From: Lachnospiraceae bacterium UBA3774
GTDB taxonomy: Bacteria; Bacillota; Clostridia; Lachnospirales; Lachnospiraceae
Direction of reading: 5' to 3'
Length of the DNA: 30,004 nt
Assembly (NCBI GenBank): GCA_002369255.1
Contig: DFFO01000049.1
Span: forward strand, 1 to 30,004
Of this stretch, positions 1 through 7,712 are shown in pieces. The notes below the pieces were generated by a model that saw only the letters and a list, made by a program, of their open reading frames with translations, made no database searches and was not told where the DNA came from. Positions within the stretch are counted from its first letter, which is position 1. The number at the start of each line of letters is the position of its first letter. The position numbers and the translations under genes are program-made.

Positions 1-2
1 TT

Positions 3-239
3 ATGATCTTCGGTAACTGGAAGCCGGTCGGCATCTTTTTCGGAGCGCTGCTTTTCGGTTTCCTGAAATGTATCGGCCCGATCTACAATTCCGTGGACTT
101 TCTGAGAAACCTCGGAATGCCGATGTATTTTTACAACATTATTCCTTATGTGGTTGTCTTGCTGGTACTTGCTCTTACCGCCAAGAAATCCGGATGCCCT
201 AAAGCAGAAGGTATTCCTTACGACAAAGGAATGAGATAA
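3..239 (+). CDS. ABC transporter permease, nucleoside/simple-sugar type (C-terminal fragment)
   Basis: This is the last 78 or so codons of an integral membrane protein that begins before the window. It has two hydrophobic stretches (a GIFFGALLFGFLK-like segment, then a VVVLLVLALT segment) and ends in a short basic tail close to EGIPYDKGMR. That tail is typical of the second permease of BmpA-type nucleoside importers (the NupQ/YufQ group). Its position directly upstream of a nucleoside catabolism cluster on the same strand fits: this transporter would bring nucleosides in and the next genes would break them down or phosphorylate them. The first ATG seen at position 3 is internal, not a start. 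The family call rests on the tail and context only, because most of the protein is missing. Confidence 0.72.
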   Translation: MIFGNWKPVGIFFGALLFGFLKCIGPIYNSVDFLRNLGMPMYFYNIIPYVVVLLVLALTAKKSGCPKAEGIPYDKGMR

Positions 240-255
240 GAGCACGTTTTAAAGC

Positions 256-282
256 AGCTGCGCGCAAGATTGGCGCGCAGCT
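256..282 (+). terminator. Strong hairpin between the permease gene and deoA
   Basis: A perfect 10-bp stem (AGCTGCGCGC with GCGCGCAGCT) closes a 7-base loop between the permease stop and the next gene. The bases that follow (CTTAATTAA) are not a proper run of T, so termination would be partial at best. It may instead be an mRNA processing or stabilising element that sets different levels for the transporter and the salvage genes. The ribosome site of the next gene begins about 9 bases after the stem. Confidence 0.6.
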
Positions 283-303
283 CTTAATTAAGGAGAAAGA
301 CAC

Positions 304-1605
304 ATGCGTATGTATGATATCATCCGTAAAAAGCGTGACGGCGACGCGCTTAGCGCAGAAGAAATACGCTTTTTTACAGAAGGCATAGTTGACGGAAGTA
401 TACCGGATTACCAGGCGGCGGCGCTGTGTATGGCGATCTATCTTAACGGAATGAACCGGGAGGAGATCGCACAGCTTACGTTTGCTATCAGAGATTCCGG
501 AGAAAGGCTTGATCTGTCCGCGATCAGCGGGATAAGAGCCGACAAGCATTCCACCGGAGGCGTAGGTGACAAGACAAGTCTCGTAGTCGCGCCCGCCGTA
601 GCCTCGTTTGGAATTAAGGTCGCAAAGGTAAGCGGCAGAGGCCTGGCGCATACGGGCGGTACCGTTGACAAACTCGAATCCATACCCGGTTTTCGTACAA
701 ATCTTTCCGACAGTGAATTCATTGACTGCGTAAATAACGTCGGAGCCGCCATTATCGGACAGACGAGAGACGTTGCCCCCGCCGACAAAAAACTCTACGC
801 GCTTCGCGACGTGACCGCTACGGTAGATACGCTGCCCCTTATCGTTTCAAGTATCATGGGCAAAAAGCTTGCCGCGGACGACGATATCATTATCCTCGAC
901 GTAAAATGCGGCAGCGGCTCGTTTAATAAGACTCCGCAGATAAGCCGCGAGCTTGCACAGTGCATGGTGGATATCGGGAAAAAAGCCGGAAAGAAGATGC
1001 TCGCGCTCATTACCGATATGGACAGGCCGCTGGGCTGCGCTATCGGAAACGCTCTTGAAGTCATAGAGGCGATCGAGACGATGAAAGGAAGAGGCCCGGA
1101 GGACTTTACGAGACTTTGCGAGGTTCTTATTTCAAATACTCTCTATCTTGCCGGAAAGGGCAGCAGACAGGACTGTGACGACATGGCAAAGGCTTCGCTG
1201 TCTGACGGCAGCGCCCTTGAAAAATTCCGTGAGATGATCATCGCTCAGGGCGGCGATCCTTTGGTGATCGATGACTATGACCGCTTTGGAAAAGCAAAAT
1301 ATTCGCATGCAGTTCTTGCTCCGAAGAGCGCTTATATTTCATCCGTAAATGCGGAAGGCTACGGCGAAGCGAGCCTTATTCTCGGCGCCGGAAGAAATAC
1401 CATGGAAGAAAGCATAGATCCATGCGCCGGAATCATCCTCAAAAAGAATACCGGCGATTTTGTAAAAGAGGGCGAAGAGATCGCCGTTTTGTACAGCGAA
1501 GACAAAGAAAAATTTGCGGATTCAGAGAAAAAACTTCTTTCTTCGACTTGTTTTTCAAGCGAAGCTCCAAAGAAAAAGCCTCTGATCCTTGATATGGTGG
1601 AATAG
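304..1605 (+). CDS. pdp: Pyrimidine-nucleoside phosphorylase
   Basis: This cytosolic enzyme splits uridine, deoxyuridine or thymidine with phosphate to give the free base and (deoxy)ribose 1-phosphate. The 433-aa length is standard. The family signature is clear near residue 110 (SGRGLAHTGGT followed by DKLESIPGF). The phosphate-binding KHSTGGVGDKTS stretch lies near residues 80-90, and there is a C-terminal alpha/beta domain. A good AGGAGA ribosome site precedes the ATG. The next gene starts 7 bases after the stop. The sugar phosphate made here is the substrate of the phosphopentomutase and aldolase encoded downstream. Clostridial members usually accept both uridine and thymidine, hence pdp rather than deoA; sequence alone does not settle specificity. 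Confidence 0.95.
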   Translation: MRMYDIIRKKRDGDALSAEEIRFFTEGIVDGSIPDYQAAALCMAIYLNGMNREEIAQLTFAIRDSGERLDLSAISGIRADKHSTGGVGDKTSLVVAPAVASFGIKVAKVSGRGLAHTGGTVDKLESIPGFRTNLSDSEFIDCVNNVGAAIIGQTRDVAPADKKLYALRDVTATVDTLPLIVSSIMGKKLAADDDIIILDVKCGSGSFNKTPQISRELAQCMVDIGKKAGKKMLALITDMDRPLGCAIGNALEVIEAIETMKGRGPEDFTRLCEVLISNTLYLAGKGSRQDCDDMAKASLSDGSALEKFREMIIAQGGDPLVIDDYDRFGKAKYSHAVLAPKSAYISSVNAEGYGEASLILGAGRNTMEESIDPCAGIILKKNTGDFVKEGEEIAVLYSEDKEKFADSEKKLLSSTCFSSEAPKKKPLILDMVE

Positions 1606-1612
1606 GAGAGAT

Positions 1613-2206
1613 ATGGCAAAGCTTTATTTTAAATTCGGAGCAATGGGCTGTTCAAAAACCGCCCAGGCTCTTATAACAAAATTCAATTATGAAGAACGCG
1701 GAATGAAGGTGCTCCTTATGAAGCCTGATATCGACGATCGGGAAGGAGGAAGCATAGTCAGATCGAGAATAGGTCTTGAATCCCCGTGTCTGATGGTCTC
1801 CGCCGACGAGAATATTTATGATCTTTATTATAACAAGTATTCCGATTGTGACGTGGTAATAGTCGACGAGTGCCAGTTTTTGACTCCCGATCAGGTCGAT
1901 CAGCTCGGAAAGATCGTTCTTGACCGCGATATACCGGTGCTTTGCTTCGGGCTTCGCACCGACTTTGCCACGCACCTTTTCCCGGGCAGCCGCAGACTGT
2001 TTGAACTTGCGGAATCTATTACGGAGATAAAGTCGATTTGCAGATGCGGCGCAAAAGCCACTGTCAACGCGCGTTTTGATGACGAGGGAAACGTAGTCTA
2101 CAAAGGCGATCAGATCTGCATAGGCGGAAACAACCGTTATGAAGCGATGTGCAGGAGCTGCTGGGAAAAAAGAAAGAAACAGCAGCAGGAGCGGGGAATA
2201 ATCTGA
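1613..2206 (+). CDS. tdk: Thymidine kinase, type II
   Basis: It phosphorylates thymidine (and probably deoxyuridine) to the 5'-monophosphate with ATP. The protein is 197 aa from the ATG at 1613, which has a GGAGAG site just before it; the upstream in-frame ATG at 1589 lies inside the previous gene and lacks a site. The N terminus LYFKFGAM, the NYEERGM stretch and the DECQF motif with the catalytic Glu match the E. coli-like branch. Two Cys pairs (CRC near residue 145 and CRSC near the C terminus) form the structural zinc site. Unusually, the phosphate-binding loop reads GAMGCSKT (residues 9-16), with Ser in place of the last Gly of the usual GKS/GKT. It overlaps the uridine kinase start by one base. 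Confidence 0.93.
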   Translation: MAKLYFKFGAMGCSKTAQALITKFNYEERGMKVLLMKPDIDDREGGSIVRSRIGLESPCLMVSADENIYDLYYNKYSDCDVVIVDECQFLTPDQVDQLGKIVLDRDIPVLCFGLRTDFATHLFPGSRRLFELAESITEIKSICRCGAKATVNARFDDEGNVVYKGDQICIGGNNRYEAMCRSCWEKRKKQQQERGII

Positions 2207-2838
2207 TGGAACATATTATTGTCGGGATATCGGGAGGCTCCGGAAGCGGGAAGACCACTCTCGCGCAGAATATTAAAAACACCTTCGGCGACGACGCCGT
2301 TCTTATCGGGATGGATTCGTACTATAAGCATTGTCCGGAACTGACGTACGAGCAGCGCGTGGCGGTAAATTACGACCACCCTGATGCCTTTGATACAGAC
2401 ATGTTTGCTAAGCATGCCGCCGCGCTAAAACGCGGAGAGACGGTGGTTATCCCGCAGTACGATTTTACCACGTATCTCAGAAGCAACGAGACCGTCACCG
2501 TAAAAAGCAAGCGGATCATCATTCTTGAAGGCGTGCTTCTTTTTACGGACAAAAGACTGACGGATCTGATGGATATCAAGATTTTTGTGGACACGGACGC
2601 GGACGAGCGCATCATAAGGCGCATAATCAGAGACGTAAAAAAACGCGGCCGCTCGCTTGATTCGGTTACTCAGCAATATCTCGAAACCGTAAAGCCCATG
2701 CATGAGCAATTTGTCGAGCCCGGCAAAAAGATCGCCGACGTCATAGTCCCCGAAGGCGGGAAAAACGTGATCGCCCTCGGTATGATAAACGAGTTTTTGG
2801 CGCATATTACCGATATGAAAACGGATAAAGGAGAATAA
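2206..2838 (+). CDS. udk: Uridine/cytidine kinase
   Basis: It phosphorylates uridine or cytidine to UMP or CMP using ATP or GTP. The 210-aa product from the ATG at 2206 has a textbook Walker A loop (GISGGSGSGKTT, residues 7-18), a Y-D-H-P substrate segment (NYDHPDAFD) and the I-F-V-D-T-D/R-x-x-R-R-I-x-R-D lid region of the family. The start was chosen because it overlaps the tdk stop (TGATG) and follows a GGAGCGGGG site; a longer reading from 2149 would begin inside tdk. It is translationally coupled to tdk, so the cell makes both nucleoside kinases together. The next gene starts 2 bases after the stop. Confidence 0.95.
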   Translation: MEHIIVGISGGSGSGKTTLAQNIKNTFGDDAVLIGMDSYYKHCPELTYEQRVAVNYDHPDAFDTDMFAKHAAALKRGETVVIPQYDFTTYLRSNETVTVKSKRIIILEGVLLFTDKRLTDLMDIKIFVDTDADERIIRRIIRDVKKRGRSLDSVTQQYLETVKPMHEQFVEPGKKIADVIVPEGGKNVIALGMINEFLAHITDMKTDKGE

Positions 2839-2840
2839 AA

Positions 2841-3500
2841 ATGGATATAGAAAAAATTCTTGAAAAATGCGATCATACGCTTCTTTCTCAGACAGCCACG
2901 TGGGAAGAAATCAAAGCTGTCTGCGACGACGGAATAAAATACCGCACGGCGTCGGTCTGCATACCTCCCGCATACGTAAAACGCGCAAAGCAGTACGTTG
3001 GAGAGAAGCTGGCGATCTGTACGGTCATCGGTTTCCCGAACGGATACAATACCACGCAGACAAAGCTTTTTGAAACGAGAGAAGCGCTCCGTGACGGTGC
3101 TGACGAGATAGATATGGTCATAAATATCGGAGAGCTTCGCGCCGGAAACACCGATTATGTATTAAATGAGATCCGTGAATTGAAAAAAGCCTGCGGAGAT
3201 AAGATCCTTAAAGTGATCGTCGAAACCTGCCTTTTGACGGAGGAAGAAAAAATTACGATGTGCAGGCTCGTTACCGAGGCAAAAGCCGATTATATCAAGA
3301 CCTCGACCGGTTTTTCGACCGGCGGAGCCACTTTTGAGGATATTGAGCTTTTTGCCGCAAACGTAGGCAGCGAAGTAAAGATAAAGGCGTCCGGAGGTAT
3401 CGGAAGCATTGAGGACGCTGAAAAGTTTATCGGGCTGGGCGCGTCTCGCCTGGGAACCAGCCGGATAGTAAAAATAGCCAAGCAGGCGAAAGACAGATAA
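2841..3500 (+). CDS. deoC: Deoxyribose-phosphate aldolase
   Basis: It cleaves 2-deoxyribose 5-phosphate to acetaldehyde and glyceraldehyde 3-phosphate, the last step of deoxynucleoside breakdown. The length of 219 aa is that of the short bacterial class. Catalytic residues are visible: Asp91 in EIDMVIN, the Schiff-base Lys153 in IKTSTGF, and the second Lys182 in IKASGGI. A GGAG site precedes the ATG. The gene sits between uridine kinase and purine-nucleoside phosphorylase and takes its substrate from the phosphopentomutase two genes downstream. Confidence 0.96.
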   Translation: MDIEKILEKCDHTLLSQTATWEEIKAVCDDGIKYRTASVCIPPAYVKRAKQYVGEKLAICTVIGFPNGYNTTQTKLFETREALRDGADEIDMVINIGELRAGNTDYVLNEIRELKKACGDKILKVIVETCLLTEEEKITMCRLVTEAKADYIKTSTGFSTGGATFEDIELFAANVGSEVKIKASGGIGSIEDAEKFIGLGASRLGTSRIVKIAKQAKDR

Positions 3501-3510
3501 GGAGGCAAAA

Positions 3511-4221
3511 ATGAGCAACATACCTACTCCACACATAGAAGCAAAGCCTGGAGATTTTGCGGATACGGTTCTTATGCCGGGAGATCCGCTTCGTTCAAAA
3601 TTTATCGCGGAGCATTTTCTTGAAGATGCGGTCCTTGTAAACAATGTCCGCGGCGTACAGGGATATACCGGATATTATAAGGGCAAAAGAGTGTCAGTCA
3701 TGGCTTCGGGCATGGGACAGCCCGCGATAGGTATTTATTCATACGAGCTTTTTAATTTTTATGACGTAAAAACCATTATCCGCGTGGGTTCGTGCGGCGC
3801 ATACAGCCCGGAGCTTCACGCAAGGGATATAGTCCTGGCAATGGGCGCCTGTACAAACGGGAATTATGCAAGTCAGTACGGCCTTCCCGGGACCTATGCG
3901 CCTATCGCTGATTTTGACCTGCTTCGCAAGGCCGCAGACGAATGCGAGAAAAAAGGACTTCGCTATAAGGTGGGAAATATTTATTCATCGGATATTTTCT
4001 ATGATGAGCAAAACGTTTGCCCTCTTTGGACAAAAATGGGAGTTCTGGGAGTTGAAATGGAATCCGCGGCGCTTTACTGCAATGCCGCAAGAGCGGGCAA
4101 AAAAGCTCTGTGCATTTGTACCGTAAGCGATTCGTTCGTTTACCCGGAAGAAAACACGACTGCCAAGGAACGTCAAAGCTCCTTTACGGCAATGATGGAA
4201 ATAGCGCTTGAAATCGCTTAA
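3511..4221 (+). CDS. deoD: Purine-nucleoside phosphorylase, DeoD type
   Basis: It carries out phosphorolysis of purine (deoxy)nucleosides to base plus (deoxy)ribose 1-phosphate in the cytosol. The 236-aa protein has the hexameric DeoD signatures: the N-terminal PTPHI with the active-site His, PGDPLRSK for phosphate, RVGSCGAY, GVEMESAALY for the ribose, and VSDS with the catalytic Asp near the C terminus. A perfect AGGAGG site lies 5 bases before the ATG. It is 10 bases from deoC and 12 from the next gene, clearly one operon. Together with pdp it lets the cell use both purine and pyrimidine nucleosides. Confidence 0.96.
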   Translation: MSNIPTPHIEAKPGDFADTVLMPGDPLRSKFIAEHFLEDAVLVNNVRGVQGYTGYYKGKRVSVMASGMGQPAIGIYSYELFNFYDVKTIIRVGSCGAYSPELHARDIVLAMGACTNGNYASQYGLPGTYAPIADFDLLRKAADECEKKGLRYKVGNIYSSDIFYDEQNVCPLWTKMGVLGVEMESAALYCNAARAGKKALCICTVSDSFVYPEENTTAKERQSSFTAMMEIALEIA

Positions 4222-4233
4222 AGAAAGGATTTT

Positions 4234-5823
4234 ATGAATAAAAGAGCATTTATTATCGTTTTGGACAGCATGGGCGTCGGGGAGCTTCCGGACGCGCATC
4301 TGTGGCACGATGAGGGGAGCAACACTCTCGGAGCGATAAGAGATCATGAATATTTTTATTGTCCGAATCTGAAAAAACTCGGTCTGTTTAATATCGAAGG
4401 AGTCGGAGGCGGCGTCAGCGATCCGCAAGGGTCGGTAGCGAGGATGGCCGAGCGGAGCATGGGAAAGGACACAACCACCGGGCACTGGGAAATCGCGGGA
4501 CTGGTCAGTCCGAAAGCCATGCCTACGTACCCTGACGGTTTTCCAAAAGAGGTCATTTCGGAGTTTGAACGCCGTACCGGCAGAAAGGTTCTTTGCAACA
4601 AGCCTTATTCCGGAACCGACGTTATCCGCGACTACGGACAGGAACACGTGCAGACGGGTGCGCTGATAGTATATACGTCGGCGGATTCCGTTTTCCAGAT
4701 TGCGGCGCACGAGGATATAGTACCCGTGGAAAAACTATATGAATACTGCACCATTGCAAGAGAGATCCTGCAGGGAGAGCATGCCGTAGGGCGCGTTATC
4801 GCCAGACCCTTTACCGGGGAACATCCGTTTACACGGACCTCAAACCGCCATGATTTTTCACTGGTGCCGCCCCGCGATACCATGCTTGATCTGCTGAAAA
4901 AAGCCGGATATGACACGCTTTCGGTAGGCAAGATCTATGATATTTTTGCGGGAAAGAGTGTTTCCGAGCTTAACCGCACCTCCTGCAATGATGAAGGCAT
5001 GGAGATTACTTTAAAAATGCAGGACCGCGATTTTAACGGCCTGTGCTTTGTAAATCTTGTTGATTTTGATATGAAATACGGTCACAGAAACGACGTTGCG
5101 GGATATGCCGCGGCAATGACGGCATTTGACCGCCAGCTGGGCGTTTTCCTTGAAAAAATGCGCGACGATGATATCCTGATCATCACGGCCGATCACGGCT
5201 GCGATCCTTCCACTCCTTCCACGGATCATTCCAGAGAATATATTCCCATGGTGATGTGCGGAAAGCACGTAAAGCAAGGAGTCAATCTGGGAACCAGAAG
5301 CAGCTATGCGGATATATCCGCCACGATACTTGAGTATTTCGGTGTGCCGCAGGAAAACACCGACGGGGAAAGTTTTCTTTCCGATACAATGTCAGCCGCA
5401 TTTTTCCTTCCGGGAGACTCTCCTTCGGATCGTGAACTGATGGAAATGGCAGTAAAGGCGCGTGAGAGATCCTATACGCCATACTCGCACTACAAAGTGG
5501 GTGCGGCGCTTCTTTCTTCCGACGGAGAAGTATTCATCGGCTGCAATATCGAAAACGCCACGCTTACGCCTACTGTCTGCGCAGAGCGAACTGCTTTCTT
5601 CAAAGCGATCAGCGAAGGCAAAAAGAGCTTTGCAAAGATCGCCATAGCGGGAGGCAGAGAAGGAGAGCTCTCGCCTTTCTGCGCGCCTTGCGGAGTCTGC
5701 CGTCAGGTGATGGCCGAATTTTGCGACGAGGACTTTATAGTAATACTCGGCAGCCCGGATAATTACCGTGAATACAGGCTGTCGGAAGTTCTTCCGTTTA
5801 TGTTTACAAAAAAAGAGCTATAA
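4234..5823 (+). CDS. Phosphopentomutase-cytidine deaminase fusion
   Basis: One uninterrupted 529-codon frame holds two enzymes. Residues 1 to about 390 are a full-length phosphopentomutase (DeoB): metal Asp11 in LDSMGVGELPD, the phospho-Thr segment DTTTGHWE at 79-86, and the metal-binding TADHG/TDHSREY region near 318-335. It interconverts (deoxy)ribose 1- and 5-phosphate. After a short linker rich in Pro and Ser (about 386-399), residues 400-529 are a complete cytidine deaminase with Zn ligand Cys449 and catalytic Glu451 in CAER, and Zn ligands Cys486 and Cys489 in PCGVC. It would deaminate cytidine or deoxycytidine to the uridine form. No internal stop or ribosome site marks a separate start at the junction. 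Both activities fit the pathway of this operon. Confidence 0.93.
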   Translation: MNKRAFIIVLDSMGVGELPDAHLWHDEGSNTLGAIRDHEYFYCPNLKKLGLFNIEGVGGGVSDPQGSVARMAERSMGKDTTTGHWEIAGLVSPKAMPTYPDGFPKEVISEFERRTGRKVLCNKPYSGTDVIRDYGQEHVQTGALIVYTSADSVFQIAAHEDIVPVEKLYEYCTIAREILQGEHAVGRVIARPFTGEHPFTRTSNRHDFSLVPPRDTMLDLLKKAGYDTLSVGKIYDIFAGKSVSELNRTSCNDEGMEITLKMQDRDFNGLCFVNLVDFDMKYGHRNDVAGYAAAMTAFDRQLGVFLEKMRDDDILIITADHGCDPSTPSTDHSREYIPMVMCGKHVKQGVNLGTRSSYADISATILEYFGVPQENTDGESFLSDTMSAAFFLPGDSPSDRELMEMAVKARERSYTPYSHYKVGAALLSSDGEVFIGCNIENATLTPTVCAERTAFFKAISEGKKSFAKIAIAGGREGELSPFCAPCGVCRQVMAEFCDEDFIVILGSPDNYREYRLSEVLPFMFTKKEL

Positions 5824-5854
5824 AAACAAATAAAAAACGTTTTTCGGAGAAAAT

Positions 5855-7600
5855 ATGATCAAAAGAGTATTTCGTCAGATGCTTTTTTCGCAGATTCTTT
5901 CTACGCTTGCCGTAACGCTTTGCATGCTGATCGACAGCATTATGATAGGCCGGTTTCTCGGAGTTGACGCAATGGCGGCCTACGGCTTTGCAAATCCCGT
6001 GCTGCTTGCATTTACGGCGCTCGGCTGCATGCTTTCAAACGGCATTCAATACGTTTGCTCTTCCTATATGGGAAAGGGCGATACGGAGTCAATAAACAAA
6101 TGCTATACCACCGTTTTGACCGTCGGCATAGGTATCGCCGTCATCGGAATGATACTTGTATTTGTTTTCAGAAGTCCGCTTGCAACAGTCCTTGGAGCGA
6201 CGCCCGGCACTGATATTCATCTTATGACTCAGCGTTATCTCATCGGATTTTTGATCGGTGCACCGGCAGTAATAGGCGCTCAGATCATGATTCCTTACCT
6301 GCAGATGGCCGGCGAACAGAAAATGCTTATCATAGCTGTGGGAGCAATGACAGGAGCCGATATACTGTTTGATTTCCTTGCGGTCAGGGCTCTTGACATG
6401 GGCATGTTCGGAATGGGGCTTGCTTCATCGCTCAGCTATATTTTTGCATTCATCATAGGACTGATCTATTTCCTCGGCAAAAAATGTATTTACAAATTTG
6501 ATTTCAAACTGTTTGATATCAAACAGATGAAAGGTATCGGAGTCGGCGGCGGCTCTGCTGCGGTCAATCAGCTCAGCTTTACCTTTCTTATTCTTCTGAT
6601 AAACAATCTGCTGCGTGAGCACGGCGGCAGCTCTGCGGTAGCCGCATATTCGGTAATCAGTACCATGGCCAACGTCTGCTATGCGTTCGGAAGCGGAGTA
6701 GGAAGCATAGCTTTGATGCTTGGAGGTATTTTTTACGGGGAGGAAGACCGCAATTCCATTTATACGGTAGTAAAGACGGCCGTTATCTACGCGCTGGTAC
6801 TTGACGCGGCGGTAATTGCTGTATTTATGTTGATCGCAAAGCCCGTTGCCTCGCTCTTTATCGCGGACGACCCCGCGGTGCTTTCGCTTACGGCCCACGG
6901 CTTTAGGCTGTTTCTTATCAGCATCCTTCCGAGCTGCCTTAATACCACGTTCAAAAACTATTATACCGGGATCAAACGTATCGCTTTTGCAAACAGCATA
7001 AGCTTTTTACAGAATTTCCTTATGCCCGCGCTTTGCGCGCTGCTGCTCTCCGGCCTTTTCAAAACCGACGGCATATGGCTGTCCTTTGCCGCAGGAGAGT
7101 TTTTGGCGCTTGTGATCTTTTCCGCAGTGCTTTGGAAAAAAAGTCACGGCATTTCGTTTTCGCCGGAAACATATGCTTTTCTTCCGGATGATTTCGGAAC
7201 CGAACCCGAAAACAGTCTGGAAATGGTTATAAACAATGCGGACGACGTGATAGCGGTATCCGAAAAAGCAGGCGAGTTCTGCAAGAAAAACGGACAGAGC
7301 TCCCGCATGAGTTATTTTATCGCGCTGTGCATTGAGGAAATGGCAAACAACACCGTGCAGTACGGCTTTGAAAACGGAAAAGACAATTCAATAGACGTTC
7401 GTCTGGTCCACAAGGGCCCACGCTGGATAGTGCGTCTTCGCGACAACTGCGAAAGCTTTGATCCGGTCCATTATATGGAGCTTCATCAGACCGAGGAAGA
7501 TCCCACGTCTCATATCGGGATCAGAATGGTTTTTGCCGTTGTGCGCGACGCGAAGTACGTAAATTCGCTCGGTCTTAACAACCTTACGCTCACTTTGTAA
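5855..7600 (+). CDS. MATE-family transporter with C-terminal RsbW-like ATPase domain
   Basis: Residues 1 to about 445 form a twelve-helix MATE/MOP antiporter: an N-terminal VDSIMIGR-like helix (LIDSIMIGRFLG), and an internal repeat with a second GIKRIAFAN-type half. Such proteins export cations, drugs or metabolites in exchange for Na+ or H+. Residues about 455-581 are a soluble GHKL/HATPase_c_2 domain like anti-sigma kinases: the N-box Glu495 and Asn499 in EEMANN, a G1 box D530-N-C followed by FDP, and an IGIRM segment for G2. The G1 Gly is Cys here. The start has a CGGAG site 31 bases after the nucleoside genes, so it may be cotranscribed. The substrate is unknown; the soluble tail suggests control by nucleotide or a protein partner. 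Confidence 0.88.
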   Translation: MIKRVFRQMLFSQILSTLAVTLCMLIDSIMIGRFLGVDAMAAYGFANPVLLAFTALGCMLSNGIQYVCSSYMGKGDTESINKCYTTVLTVGIGIAVIGMILVFVFRSPLATVLGATPGTDIHLMTQRYLIGFLIGAPAVIGAQIMIPYLQMAGEQKMLIIAVGAMTGADILFDFLAVRALDMGMFGMGLASSLSYIFAFIIGLIYFLGKKCIYKFDFKLFDIKQMKGIGVGGGSAAVNQLSFTFLILLINNLLREHGGSSAVAAYSVISTMANVCYAFGSGVGSIALMLGGIFYGEEDRNSIYTVVKTAVIYALVLDAAVIAVFMLIAKPVASLFIADDPAVLSLTAHGFRLFLISILPSCLNTTFKNYYTGIKRIAFANSISFLQNFLMPALCALLLSGLFKTDGIWLSFAAGEFLALVIFSAVLWKKSHGISFSPETYAFLPDDFGTEPENSLEMVINNADDVIAVSEKAGEFCKKNGQSSRMSYFIALCIEEMANNTVQYGFENGKDNSIDVRLVHKGPRWIVRLRDNCESFDPVHYMELHQTEEDPTSHIGIRMVFAVVRDAKYVNSLGLNNLTLTL

Positions 7601-7633
7601 ACAAAACGCTTCCGAAAGTTTTTGTTTGCGGTA

Positions 7634-7674
7634 TATAATTGTAAAAAAGAGCGTATAGTGGTAAAATAACCACT
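7634..7674 (+). promoter_or_regulatory. Probable proBAC promoter (-10) and adjacent inverted repeat
   Basis: A TATAAT -10 box sits at 7634-7639; the -35 region at the usual distance is poor. Just downstream a 6-bp inverted repeat (AGTGGT at 7657-7662, ACCACT at 7669-7674, AT-rich 6-base loop) lies about where transcription would start. It could be an operator or a 5' UTR hairpin. It is not followed by a T run, so it is not a terminator. Confidence 0.5.
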
Positions 7675-7712
7675 TAAAATCAAATGGAAGTTTGCAGGAA
7701 GGGAAGCAGGCA

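Noticed and set aside
3985..4710. 241-codon minus-strand open frame over deoD and deoB
   Set aside because: It is antisense to two well-supported enzymes, with no ribosome site and no motif.
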